Assembly: GCA_036393335.1 (NCBI GenBank) | Contig: DASWHD010000121.1 | Coordinates: forward strand, 1 to 20,667 | Direction of reading: 5' to 3' | Origin: DASWHD01 sp036393335 | GTDB taxonomy: Bacteria; CG2-30-53-67; CG2-30-70-394 | DNA length: 20,667 nt | Shown: one piece after another, positions 7,307 to 15,680 of the stretch | How the letters are laid out: every line of letters begins with the position of its first letter | How positions within the stretch are numbered: position 1 is the stretch's first letter | Program-made: the position numbers and the translations under genes | Notes under the pieces: generated by a model | What the model was told of the DNA's origin: nothing | The model's input: only the letters and a program-made list of their open reading frames with translations | Databases searched by the model: none

Positions 7307-8590
7307 TCACAGCCTGCGGCCGGATTCCGTGCGCCACCGGGCGTAAGTCTCCTTCGCGGGGTTGAAATAGCCGTAGCGGAGGTGGGGGAAGCGGGCACGC
7401 AGCCGCCGCATGAATTCCCCGACGCCGAACCCCTCGCGCACCGCGCCCGCGGGCATGCGCTCGCGGTAGAGCTCGGGATCGATGTTCAGATTGCGCATCT
7501 GGATGAGGTCGAGGTCCGTCTCCTCGACGAGGGCCGAGATCGCGTCCAGCTCCTCGTCGGTGTCCGTGAGGCCGGGGAAGACGAGGTAGTTGAGCGAGCG
7601 CCAGCGGTGGCGTCGCCGCATGACGCGCAGCGACTCCCGCACGTCGGCGAAGTCGTACCTCTTCGGTCGATAGTATGCCTCGTACACGGCGGCGCGGGCG
7701 CTGTTGAGCGACACGCGGATCGCGTCCAGCCCCGCGTGGCATAGGGCGTCGACCACCGCGGGGAGGCTGCCGTTGGTATTGACGTTCACGGTGCCCTGGG
7801 CGGTGCGTTCGCGAATCAGTCGCGTCGCGGCGGTTAGCAGCTCGCGGCCGAGGAGCGGCTCGCCCTCGCACCCCTGACCGAAGCTCACCACCGCCTCGGC
7901 CACGCGCGCGATGTGTGCCACCGCCAGGTCCGCGATCTCCCGCGGCGTAGGTGCGCGGCGAATCCGGTCGTGACTCGCGCGGAACTCGCCGTCGGGCTGG
8001 AGTGAGATGCAGCCGACGCACTGCGAGTTGCATGTCACGCTGGTCGGGATCGGCGCCTCGTGCCGGCCAATGAAGAAGTTCTGCGCCGCACGACACCCGT
8101 AGGTCAGGGCGCAGGTTTCCAATTGCTGCACCACGAGGTTGTCTGGCATCGCACGCACACCCTGCGCAACCTGCTTCTGCAACCGCCGCGGAGCGAAGCG
8201 CCAGGGATCCTGGCGCGGATCCTCGTCCACGCGGACGCCCGTCGCCCAGAACCGACCGCCCGCGAAGCCGAGGGCGGAGTAGGCGAACAGCGGCAGCACC
8301 GGCGCGCCGGGCAGGGTACGGTAGGCCGGGTGGAGAAACATCGTCCACGCCGGGGCGAGGAAGGCCGCGACCGCGCACACCTCTTCGCCCTCGCCGTCCC
8401 ACTCGACCGCGGCCCCGGTGCCCGGGTCGAGCCCGATCGGCCGGCGCCCGGGGAGCAGAAAGAGGTCGCTGCCGCGCGGCAGGGGGGTCAACTCGTCGTC
8501 GCGCACCGGCCGCGGATCACCGCCCCCCACACCGGCCATGAGCAGTTCCGGGTGATCGAGGATGGTGCCGTCCACCCGGGCGTAGACCAT
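7307..8590 (-). CDS. Radical SAM protein of unknown substrate
   Basis: The protein carries the radical SAM cluster motif CNSQCVGC (CxxxCxxC; Cys187, 191 and 194 from this start), which binds the [4Fe-4S] cluster that cleaves S-adenosylmethionine. A GQGCEGEPLL block follows, consistent with the glycine-rich SAM-contacting strand, then VNVNTNGS and a TIM-barrel pattern ending in LIQMRNLNIDPE. The N-terminal 170 residues are a separate region with two more cysteines (CALTYGC) shortly before the cluster. There is no SPASM-type cysteine tail. ATG 8590 is chosen because it starts just before the DHPELLMAG block I take as the conserved beginning; ATGs at 8620, 8644 and 8671 are in frame, and none of the first three has a good ribosome binding site. 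The gene stands alone, convergent with the phosphatase gene, and is bracketed by 16-bp repeats. The fold is certain; the function is not known to me. Confidence 0.85.
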   Translation of the reverse strand: MVYARVDGTILDHPELLMAGVGGGDPRPVRDDELTPLPRGSDLFLLPGRRPIGLDPGTGAAVEWDGEGEEVCAVAAFLAPAWTMFLHPAYRTLPGAPVLPLFAYSALGFAGGRFWATGVRVDEDPRQDPWRFAPRRLQKQVAQGVRAMPDNLVVQQLETCALTYGCRAAQNFFIGRHEAPIPTSVTCNSQCVGCISLQPDGEFRASHDRIRRAPTPREIADLAVAHIARVAEAVVSFGQGCEGEPLLGRELLTAATRLIRERTAQGTVNVNTNGSLPAVVDALCHAGLDAIRVSLNSARAAVYEAYYRPKRYDFADVRESLRVMRRRHRWRSLNYLVFPGLTDTDEELDAISALVEETDLDLIQMRNLNIDPELYRERMPAGAVREGFGVGEFMRRLRARFPHLRYGYFNPAKETYARWRTESGRRL

Positions 8591-8664
8591 GCGGGGGGGA
8601 TCGCCATGGGATCGGATCATGGCCGTACTTTGCCACAGGGCCATGCATGGTGTTGTCGCCGTAA

Positions 8665-8680
8665 CCCGCATTTCTCACCA
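8665..8680 (-). repeat. 16-bp repeat, copy 2 (left inverted repeat of candidate element)
   Basis: This exact CCCGCATTTCTCACCA copy is in the same orientation as copy 1. With copy 3 it forms an inverted pair 220 bp apart. On the minus strand it reads TGGTGAGAAATG, so it would place a GGTGAG ribosome-binding-like stretch in front of an ATG (8671) that is in frame with the radical SAM gene. Confidence 0.85.
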
Positions 8681-8729
8681 TGGATCGTCGCCAGCCCGTG
8701 CCAATGGCCGTAGATCCTGGCCGGCCCGC

Positions 8730-8793
8730 GGTAGGAGCCGATTCTATCGGCGACCCCATGGGCACAGGTCGCCGAAGGGATTCGGCTCCTACC
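8730..8793. repeat. REP/BIME: two inverted REP hairpins with GTAG heads
   Basis: GGTAGGAGCCGA (8730-8741) pairs perfectly with TCGGCTCCTACC (8782-8793), and inside it TCGGCGACC (8747-8755) pairs with GGTCGCCGA (8767-8775). Each half is also its own hairpin: GCCGAT-TCT-ATCGGC and GCCGAA-GGGA-TTCGGC, each next to a GTAG tetranucleotide at its outer edge. This is the structure of REP sequences in inverted pairs (BIMEs) in pseudomonads, xanthomonads and relatives, which RAYT transposases recognise by hairpin and GTAG/GGAG head. It may also act as a transcription stop or mRNA-stability element, though no gene reads into it closely. Confidence 0.8.
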
Positions 8794-8822
8794 CCGGACG
8801 AGGACCCGGGCAGGAGATGCGG

Positions 8823-8842
8823 CCTGCCTGCCGGCAGGCAGG
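8823..8842. repeat. Perfect 20-bp palindrome CCTGCCTGCCGGCAGGCAGG
   Basis: The sequence equals its own reverse complement with no spacer. It lies 30 bp right of the REP pair and inside the inverted 16-bp repeats. Spacer-less palindromes of this length are rare by chance and suggest a dispersed repeat family or a dimeric protein site. I cannot tell which from one copy. Confidence 0.7.
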
Positions 8843-8868
8843 GCAGTGGCGCGGGCGCAGCAGAGTCT

Positions 8869-8884
8869 TGGTGAGAAATGCGGG
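8869..8884 (+). repeat. 16-bp repeat, copy 3 (right inverted repeat)
   Basis: TGGTGAGAAATGCGGG is the exact reverse complement of copies 1 and 2. It closes the candidate 220-bp element. Its ATG opens a long frame that runs across the flippase gene out of phase, which I regard as spurious. Confidence 0.85.
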
Positions 8885-9103
8885 GTAAGCCGGGCGGGGA
8901 CGTGCCCGCGAATCCGGGTCGGGCACCCCACCGCTCGAGAACACCGTACACGCCCTGGGCGCACGCGATCTTCCCGGGCGGACAGCCGGGGCGGATCCAC
9001 GCTACGATGAGCCATGGCCCGGACCGACCCCCTCGCCTCGCACCTCGCTGCCCCGGCAAAGCGTTGCCGTTTGACAGAGTCGTACGCCTCCTAGAACCAC
9101 TCC
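8885..9103. other. Non-coding stretch before the flippase gene
   Basis: About 220 bp between the repeat cluster and the flippase ATG. I see no credible gene, no clear hairpin and no strong promoter. TTGACA at 9071-9076 is a perfect -35 hexamer, but the only nearby -10 candidate (TAGAAC, 9092-9097) has a 15-bp spacer and ends 6 bp before the ATG, which leaves no room for a leader. Confidence 0.4.
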
Positions 9104-10567
9104 ATGAGCCTGGGGGAGCAGATCCGGCGGAACACCGCCTGGGTGGCGCTGGGCGGCGTGCTGCGCCGCTTCGGGGCCTTCCTGGTCGGGATCGTTCTGG
9201 CGCGCCTGCTGGTGCCGGAGGACTTCGGCCTGCTGGTCACCGTCCAGGTCTTTACCGGGGTGGCCAGCTATCTCGCCAGCGGCGGCATGAGCGAGGCCCT
9301 GGTGCGCTCGGAGCAGGCCAGCGCGCGCGACTTCCACGTCGTATTCACGGTGCAGCTCGCCACCGGTGTCCTGATCTACGCCCTGTTCTTCGCCGCCGCG
9401 CCCTGGTTCGCCGCCTGGTACGACCAGCCCATCTATGCCGACCTGTTCAAGGTCTCCGCCCTCGGCTTCGTCCTGCGCCCCTTCGTCAACGTGCCGCGCG
9501 CGCGGCTGAAGCGCGACATGCGCTTCAAGGCGATCTCCACCCTCGGGCTGGTGTGTCAGGTCTTCGGCAGCGGCAGCAGCATCCTCATGGCCTGGCTCGG
9601 TTACGGCGTGTGGAGCCTGGTGCTGGGCGGCCTGATCGGTTCGGCGGTCAACGCCCTGCTGTTCGCCCGTGCGACACGCTGGACGCCGCGCCTGGCCTAC
9701 GACCCGGGCATTACGCGGCGGCTGGGCAGCTACGGCATCAAGACCACCCTGGTCAACATCATCCTGCACTTCCGCGACCAGACCGCCAACTTCATCATCG
9801 GGCGCCAGTTCGGCGCCGCATCGCTCGGGCTGTACAACAAGGGCGACAGCCTCGCCGCCATGCCCATGGAGACCCTGGCGCGCTCCCTCTACCCGCCGGT
9901 GTTCCGCGCCCTCGCCAAGGTGCAGCAGGACCTCAACGAGTCCCAGTACATCTTCCTGCGCAGCAGCGCCCTGCTCGCGGTCTACGCCTGGCCGCTGTTC
10001 ACGGGCCTGATCTGGCTGGCGGCGCCGTTCGTGGAGGTGGTCTATTCCGCCAAGTGGCTCGGTGCGGTGCTGCCGCTACAGATCCTCGCCTGCCGGGGTT
10101 ATCTACGGACCCTGGGCAATCTCTCGGGGGCGGTGTCGGCGGCACGCAACCGCCTCGGGCGCGAGATCTGGATTCAGCTCGAGGGGCTGGCCATCCTGGC
10201 CATCGCCTGCCTGATCGGGGTCCACTGGGGGTTGACGGGGGTCGCCGTCGGCGTGGCCTGCGCCTGGGCCTATTCCTCGCTGCGCATGGCCCTGTTCGCC
10301 GCCGCCGTCCTGCGGGTGAGGGCGCGGCGCCTCGCCCGCGGGCTGTTGCCGGCCATCGGCCTCAACCTGGGCCTGCATGGCTGGCTGGCGCTGGCCTCCT
10401 TCGCGCTGGAGACGCTGAGGCCGCAGGCGTCGCCGCTCCTGCGCCTCCTCGGCCTCGGCCTGAGCGGCACCCTGCTCTATGGGCTCGCCTTCCTCTACCT
10501 GCCCATCCCGAGTCTGGCGACCGAAGCGGCACGTTGGAAGCGACGGCTGGGGCTCGACCACACTTAA
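9104..10567 (+). CDS. WzxC-type lipopolysaccharide/oligosaccharide flippase
   Basis: This 487-residue integral membrane protein belongs to the polysaccharide-transporter branch of the MOP superfamily, which flips lipid-linked sugars across the inner membrane. The opening (SLGEQIRRNTAWVALGG, then LARLLVPEDFGLL at about 34-46) is the typical WzxC/RfbX start. It is followed by an amphipathic stretch, the conserved NFIIGRQFGAASLGLYNKGD region (about 227-246), and repeated hydrophobic segments giving an estimated 12-14 transmembrane helices. Length is in the usual 420-500 range. No glycosyltransferase or polymerase gene is nearby, so it is an orphan flippase here and its sugar substrate cannot be guessed. 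A downstream small membrane protein begins in the same frame 24 bp after the stop. Translation initiation is unclear, as no good ribosome binding site precedes ATG 9104. Confidence 0.88.
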   Translation: MSLGEQIRRNTAWVALGGVLRRFGAFLVGIVLARLLVPEDFGLLVTVQVFTGVASYLASGGMSEALVRSEQASARDFHVVFTVQLATGVLIYALFFAAAPWFAAWYDQPIYADLFKVSALGFVLRPFVNVPRARLKRDMRFKAISTLGLVCQVFGSGSSILMAWLGYGVWSLVLGGLIGSAVNALLFARATRWTPRLAYDPGITRRLGSYGIKTTLVNIILHFRDQTANFIIGRQFGAASLGLYNKGDSLAAMPMETLARSLYPPVFRALAKVQQDLNESQYIFLRSSALLAVYAWPLFTGLIWLAAPFVEVVYSAKWLGAVLPLQILACRGYLRTLGNLSGAVSAARNRLGREIWIQLEGLAILAIACLIGVHWGLTGVAVGVACAWAYSSLRMALFAAAVLRVRARRLARGLLPAIGLNLGLHGWLALASFALETLRPQASPLLRLLGLGLSGTLLYGLAFLYLPIPSLATEAARWKRRLGLDHT

Positions 10568-10591
10568 CAGGAGGTTACAAACCGCCTCTTC

Positions 10592-11035
10592 GTGCTCCGC
10601 CGCGCCGGCGAGCTCGGGCTTTCCACCTGGCAGAACCTCTTCCTGTGCGACTTCGACGGCCCGCGGGAGCGGCGCACGGTGGTGTGCACCTTACGCGCCG
10701 GCCGGACCGCCGGCGACGTGGCGGGGTTCGCGTTCGTGAGCGTCATCGTGATGGCCCTCTACGCCGGCGTCCTGTACGGCCTCCGGCTGTGGTGGACCGT
10801 GTTCCAGGAGACGGCAGTGGGAGGGCAGTTCCTCGACCCCTTCGTGGAGCGGGCCTTGCTCATCGAGACCTTCCTTGCTCAGCCCCTGTGGGTGGTCACC
10901 GGCCAGATCAACCTGGCCACCGCAGCGGCCGGGCTGGCGGTCGGCGCCGTGGGGTGGTGCCTCGCCCAACGCCTCCCGGAGGGCGATCCGCCCACCCGAT
11001 GTCCGACAAGATCCACCGCCGTGCGATGGATGTGA
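10592..11035 (+). CDS. Hypothetical small membrane protein downstream of the flippase
   Basis: I do not recognise this 147-residue product. It has a hydrophilic N-terminus (with Cys19 and Cys32) and two likely transmembrane segments, about residues 44-66 (AGFAFVSVIVMALYAGVLYG) and about 96-124. The start is unclear. A strong AGGAGG at 10569-10574 is 17 bases from GTG 10592, too far for normal use, and no standard start codon lies between. Coding frame and flippase frame are the same, separated by TAA 10565-10567 and eight sense codons. The last dozen residues look like read-on and may not be conserved. The open frame, GC-rich codon pattern and hydrophobic profile favour a real gene. Position suggests co-transcription with the flippase. 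Confidence 0.5.
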   Translation: MLRRAGELGLSTWQNLFLCDFDGPRERRTVVCTLRAGRTAGDVAGFAFVSVIVMALYAGVLYGLRLWWTVFQETAVGGQFLDPFVERALLIETFLAQPLWVVTGQINLATAAAGLAVGAVGWCLAQRLPEGDPPTRCPTRSTAVRWM

Positions 11036-11037
11036 AT

Positions 11038-11063
11038 GGCGGAACCGCTTGCGGCGTTCCGCC
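11038..11063. terminator. Hairpin between convergent genes, possible bidirectional terminator
   Basis: GGCGGAAC (11038-11045) pairs with GTTCCGCC (11056-11063), with a small inner CGC/GCG stem. It lies just after the stop of the small membrane protein and 30 bp beyond the stop of recQ on the other strand, the expected place for a shared terminator. No T run follows on either side, so it is not a textbook intrinsic terminator. Confidence 0.5.
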
Positions 11064-11092
11064 CTGATATGGAGGGGGACGCGACCTACGGT

Positions 11093-12922
<1,830 letters not shown>

Positions 12923-12998
12923 GGGAAGCGATTCTCCCCATCCGGCCGGTCCCTGTCACCGTCTTCCCGGGCGCCACTGGAGCGGTGTACCTACTGGC

Positions 12999-13745
12999 TC
13001 AGCCGCCCACGGTCGCGGGGTTGCGCTCCCGCTCTGACGCGCGCGCCTGGGCACGGCGATCCACCGGCAGCTCGAAGGTGAAGCATCCCCCCCGCCCTGC
13101 GCCGCTCTCGGCCCAGATCCGGCCGCCGTGGCGATCGAGGACCGTGCGGCAGAAGAACAGGCCGAGGCCGCAGTTGCCCGACACCTTGCGCACCTCGTCG
13201 GTGCCCTGCCAGAAGCGGCCGAAGACCGACTCCAGCTCGTCCTCCGGGATCCCCGGCCCCTGATCCTGGACCGCGACCCGCTGGTGCTCGCCGTGGTCGG
13301 TCACCGTCACCGTGATGGTACTGCCGGCCGGCGAGTAACGCACCGCGTTGGACAGGAGGTTGCCGATGACCCGCCGGATCAGCTCCCCGTCGGCCCACAG
13401 CCGCGGCAGGTCGGCTGGGGCGTCGACCTGCAACCGGAGATCGGCCCGGCGCAGGGTGGCCCGCATCTGGTGCGCGACGGTTTCCACCACCGCGGCCAGG
13501 CCCACCTGTGCCATCTTCAGGGCGGTGGCCCCCTCCACGCTGCGCACGATATCGAGAAAGTCCTTCACCATCTTGTCCAGGTTCGCCGCGTTCGCCGTGA
13601 TCAGGTCGATGACCTCCTGTTGCTCGGGACTCGCCTCCCCCAACAGACCGTCGGTAAACATCGCGCACGACTGCTGGATGGACACCAGCGGGGTGCGAAG
13701 GTCGTGGGCCAACATGGAGAGGAGATCGAGACGGGGCGTGGGCAT
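12999..13745 (-). CDS. Sensor histidine kinase without sensor domain
   Basis: This 248-residue protein is only a kinase core: the HisKA phosphoacceptor helix with MLAHDLRTPL (His14) starts almost at the N-terminus. It is followed by the HATPase domain with N box (Asn133 in GNLLSNAVRYSP), G1 DQGPGIP (161-167), and G2 GNCGLGL (190-196). There is no membrane segment, PAS, GAF or HAMP. A clear AAGGA site (13750-13754) precedes ATG 13745, so the short form looks real and not a late start. Neighbouring genes include no response regulator. It may be a soluble kinase that gets its input by binding another protein, or the remains of a longer kinase. The upstream sequence to the tRNA shows no continuing sensor-like frame that I can recognise. 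Confidence 0.9.
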   Translation of the reverse strand: MPTPRLDLLSMLAHDLRTPLVSIQQSCAMFTDGLLGEASPEQQEVIDLITANAANLDKMVKDFLDIVRSVEGATALKMAQVGLAAVVETVAHQMRATLRRADLRLQVDAPADLPRLWADGELIRRVIGNLLSNAVRYSPAGSTITVTVTDHGEHQRVAVQDQGPGIPEDELESVFGRFWQGTDEVRKVSGNCGLGLFFCRTVLDRHGGRIWAESGAGRGGCFTFELPVDRRAQARASERERNPATVGG

Positions 13746-13889
13746 CGTGTCCTTACTCGGCTCGGCGGCCTCCCCGACCGACCGATCGCATGCTGCGTTA
13801 CCTTATCGAACGCCGCGCCCGCGACTTCATCCCCGGCACCGGCCAACTGGGCAGGGCGCCGACAAATCCGCTACCTTCTCTGCGGGTCT

Positions 13890-13966
13890 GCCCTCGTAGC
13901 TCAGCAGGATAGAGCACAGGATTCCTAATCCTGGGGTCGCGTGTTCGAGTCACGCCGGGGGCACCA
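13890..13966 (+). tRNA. tRNA-Arg (anticodon CCT)
   Basis: A full cloverleaf can be drawn: acceptor GCCCTCG/CGGGGGC, D stem GCTC/GAGC, anticodon stem CAGGA/TCCTG with loop TTCCTAA (anticodon CCT at 13924-13926), five-base variable loop, T stem GCGTG/CACGC with loop TTCGAGT, then A and an encoded CCA. It reads AGG codons, which are rare in GC-rich genomes. No terminator-like hairpin follows. Such tRNAs are common integration sites, but I see no integrase or repeated 3' end nearby. Confidence 0.96.
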
Positions 13967-14104
13967 ATCCCCCCTTTCGCCGCAAATGCCCGCCGGTTTA
14001 CTGTGCTGGCGAATCGCTGTCCCAGGCACGCGGGGGGAGGAGCAGGACCACCCATAAAATTCCGGAGCCGACCGACTTGCTTGTATCCATGGAGAAGTGA
14101 CCTC

Positions 14105-14404
14105 ATGACCCCAACCACACAGGACGCCACCACCATGAACGACAAAGAGAAGAAGGCCAAGAAGAAGAGTGCCCCGCAGGTAAAAGCCGGCGCTGAAAAG
14201 AGCACCCAGAAAAACGTCGCGACGGCCGAGAAGAAGAGTGCCGCTTCCCCTGCCAAGAAGAGCAAGGCCACGCTCACCCCGGAACAACGTTTTCGCCTGG
14301 TCCAGGAGGCGGCGTACTACATCGCCCAGAAAGACGGGTTCCGGGGCGATCCCTGTGGGTATTGGCTGGCGGCCGAGGCCCAGGTGGCCAAGGACCTCGC
14401 CTAA
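14105..14404 (+). CDS. Lys/Ala-rich protein with C-terminal DUF2934 domain
   Basis: The 99-residue protein starts at ATG 14105, ten bases after GGAG (14091-14094). ATG 14135 is a second possible start. Residues 12-57 are a low-complexity, strongly basic stretch with repeated KKSA and AEKK units, like histone-H1-like or AlgP-type tails. The last 40 residues form a compact DUF2934-like domain (AYYIAQ, GDPCGYWLAAEAQVA), a small helical domain of unknown function often fused to basic tails. A DNA- or RNA-binding role is plausible from charge alone and is not shown. The gene follows the tRNA without other neighbours, and its basic half is richer in A than the flanking genes. Confidence 0.72.
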   Translation: MTPTTQDATTMNDKEKKAKKKSAPQVKAGAEKSTQKNVATAEKKSAASPAKKSKATLTPEQRFRLVQEAAYYIAQKDGFRGDPCGYWLAAEAQVAKDLA

Positions 14405-14551
14405 CCCCTGTGACCGGCACTCGGCGCGGGACGGGGCCGTCGCGAGAGATCGTGCGATTGGCGCGTCGGGGGCGGTGATACCGGTGGCGGCATCGTCCGA
14501 TCGCCGGGTTGGGGCTGTCGAAAAACCACAAATAAGCGCCAGGGAAGTTCC

Positions 14552-15202
14552 ATGGCGGCGCCCACACCGAGGGAACGGCTGGACGCCATCGCCACCGGTT
14601 TCATGGAGGCGATGTTCGCGGCCGGTGCCGCCAACGCCACCGCGGTCATCGATCGGCTCGATCTGACCGGTGTGACGACGGTGGCGGACCTCGGCGGTGG
14701 GCCGGGCCATTACCTGGTGGAGATCGGCCGCCGCCTGCCGTCGGCTGATCTCTACCTCCTGGACCTCCCCCTCAGCCTGGAGAGCGCCCGCGAGTTCCTG
14801 CGCCGGCAGCCGGGGGAGAGCGGGTCCGGGCCGTCGCCTGGGATTTCTACGATGCGCCCCCGCCGGCGGGTCTGCCGCCCTTCGACCTGGTGTTCCTCTC
14901 CCAGGTGGTGCACGCGGAGTCCGAGGAGCGCAACCGCGCCCTGCTGCGCACCCTGCGACCCCTGATCGCTCCGGGGGGGCCGGCTGGTGGTCCATGAGAA
15001 CGTGGTGGAGCCGGACCGTACGGCGCCGAAGGAGGCGGCCCTGTTCGCGGTCAACATGCTGGCCATGACCGCGGGTGGGCGCACCTATACGACGGCGGAG
15101 ATCGCCGCCTGGGGGGGCGAGGCGGGCTTCACCTTCCACGGCGGCGAGCGCCTCCACGCCCGCTCCTACCTCGTCCACCTGCGCCGCCCGGCCGCGCCAT
15201 GA
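14552..15202 (+). pseudogene. SAM-dependent methyltransferase, frameshifted twice in G runs
   Basis: The reading frame begins at ATG 14552 behind AGGGAAG and encodes a class I methyltransferase with motif I VADLGGGPGHYLVEIG (44-59) and an acidic strand end at Asp71. After the G run at 14812-14816 the homology moves to the -1 frame (VRAVAWDFYDAP, then PFDLVFLSQVVHAESEERN). After the G run at 14973-14979 it returns to the original frame (LVVHENVVEPDR, then ARSYLVHLRRP to stop 15202). One G missing in the first run and one extra in the second would give an intact protein of about 216 residues. It resembles the catalytic half of the O-methyltransferase_2 family without the N-terminal dimerisation domain. 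The shifts may be real or sequencing error; exact compensation in homopolymers favours error. The stop overlaps the next start (ATGA). Confidence 0.8.
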
Positions 15203-15483
15203 AGCGGTTGACCATCACCGCGCCCGAGTGGGCCCTGGACTACGCGGGGGCGAAGGCGGTGGCGGACGGGGTGGCCGCGGCGCTGCTCGGGGAGTCCACC
15301 TGCCTGTCGTGGTATGACCGGGAACGCGACTACGAGTCCCCGGCCGGGGCCACCGAGTGCCACGACGGCTGTCCGGTGCCGGGCTACATCGACTACGCCG
15401 CCAACCGCGGCGCCACCTTGCAGGTGGAGGTGGACGGCGGCCGATTCGTCTTCTGCTACCGCGGGGTCGCGGAGTTCCTGTAA
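15199..15483 (+). CDS. Small cysteine-containing protein, AF1514/DUF5619-like
   Basis: The 94-residue product starts at ATG 15199, overlapping the methyltransferase stop by four bases. It has an N-terminal helix-rich half and a conserved-looking core: GESTCLSWYDRERDYESP (31-48), ATECHDGCPVPGYIDYA (51-67) and VDGGRFVFCYRG (78-89), with Cys35, Cys54, Cys58 and Cys86. I recall this pattern from small uncharacterised proteins labelled AF1514 family, but this is from memory and only moderately sure. The four cysteines could bind a metal. There is no signal peptide or membrane segment. Tight coupling suggests a shared role with the methyltransferase. Confidence 0.72.
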   Translation: MKRLTITAPEWALDYAGAKAVADGVAAALLGESTCLSWYDRERDYESPAGATECHDGCPVPGYIDYAANRGATLQVEVDGGRFVFCYRGVAEFL

Positions 15484-15486
15484 GCC

Positions 15487-15501
15487 GCTAACGCCGTTAG
15501 C
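15487..15501. repeat. GTTAGC inverted repeat after the AF1514-like gene
   Basis: GCTAAC (15487-15492) and GTTAGC (15496-15501) form a 6-bp hairpin with a 3-base loop just after the stop. The same GTTAGC word recurs on the other side of the RNase G gene (17239-17261). It has no T run, so a terminator role is weak. Confidence 0.4.
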
Positions 15502-15529
15502 TCATGTCCACCTGACCGGCGCGAGAGGA

Positions 15530-15562
15530 ACACGAAAGCACGAAAACGGGAAAACACGAAAG
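15530..15562 (+). repeat. Short tandem CACGAAAG-type repeats
   Basis: Four roughly 8-base units (CACGAAAG, CACGAAAA, CGGGAAAA, CACGAAAG) run in tandem in the gap between the convergent AF1514-like and RNase G genes. The stretch is A-rich against a GC-rich background. Similar ACGAAA runs occur as dispersed intergenic repeats in other bacteria. No function can be assigned. The rest of the gap (15563-15680) holds nothing I recognise. Confidence 0.5.
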
Positions 15563-15680
15563 GTCCGCAAGAACATTTCCTGCTTGCGTGATCCCATCTG
15601 AATTCAGCGTCCGGGTTCTCGTGAGCCACTGGCAGATGCGAATCCACTGATCGCCGGCCCCCGTCCGTGAAGAGAACGGG

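Larger units (their letters stand above)
8665..8884. mobile_element. Candidate MITE-like element with 16-bp terminal inverted repeats
   Basis: A 220-bp non-coding segment is bounded by exact 16-bp inverted repeats (8665-8680 and 8869-8884). It contains a REP-type double hairpin (8730-8793) and a perfect 20-bp palindrome (8823-8842), and has no credible gene. Size, inverted ends and lack of coding fit a non-autonomous miniature element or a composite intergenic repeat. I see no convincing target-site duplication outside the ends (GTAA on the left, GTAAG after an extra G on the right is only suggestive), and no transposase in the window. Mobility is therefore inferred. Confidence 0.45.

Noticed and set aside
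8617..9015. A minus-strand frame covering the repeat region as a small protein gene
   Set aside because: It is made of the REP and palindrome sequences read through, has no recognisable features and no ribosome binding site.
9071..9097. TTGACA with TAGAAC as a sigma70 promoter for the flippase
   Set aside because: The spacer is 15 bp, the -10 is a 4/6 match, and the site ends six bases before the ATG, so transcription would start at or inside the gene.
8878..11067. A 729-codon plus-strand frame beginning at the ATG of repeat copy 3
   Set aside because: It overlaps the flippase and the small membrane protein out of phase, is full of Arg/Pro/Gly and shows no domain; only its start, inside the repeat, is of interest.
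13890..14404. tRNA-Arg as an attachment site with the DUF2934 gene as island cargo
   Set aside because: No repeat of the tRNA 3' end, integrase or phage gene is seen downstream; the A-rich basic stretch alone is explained by lysine codons.
15530..15562. Possible CRISPR-like or direct-repeat array
   Set aside because: The units are only about 8 bases with no spacers and extend over 33 bp; a simple tandem repeat explains them.
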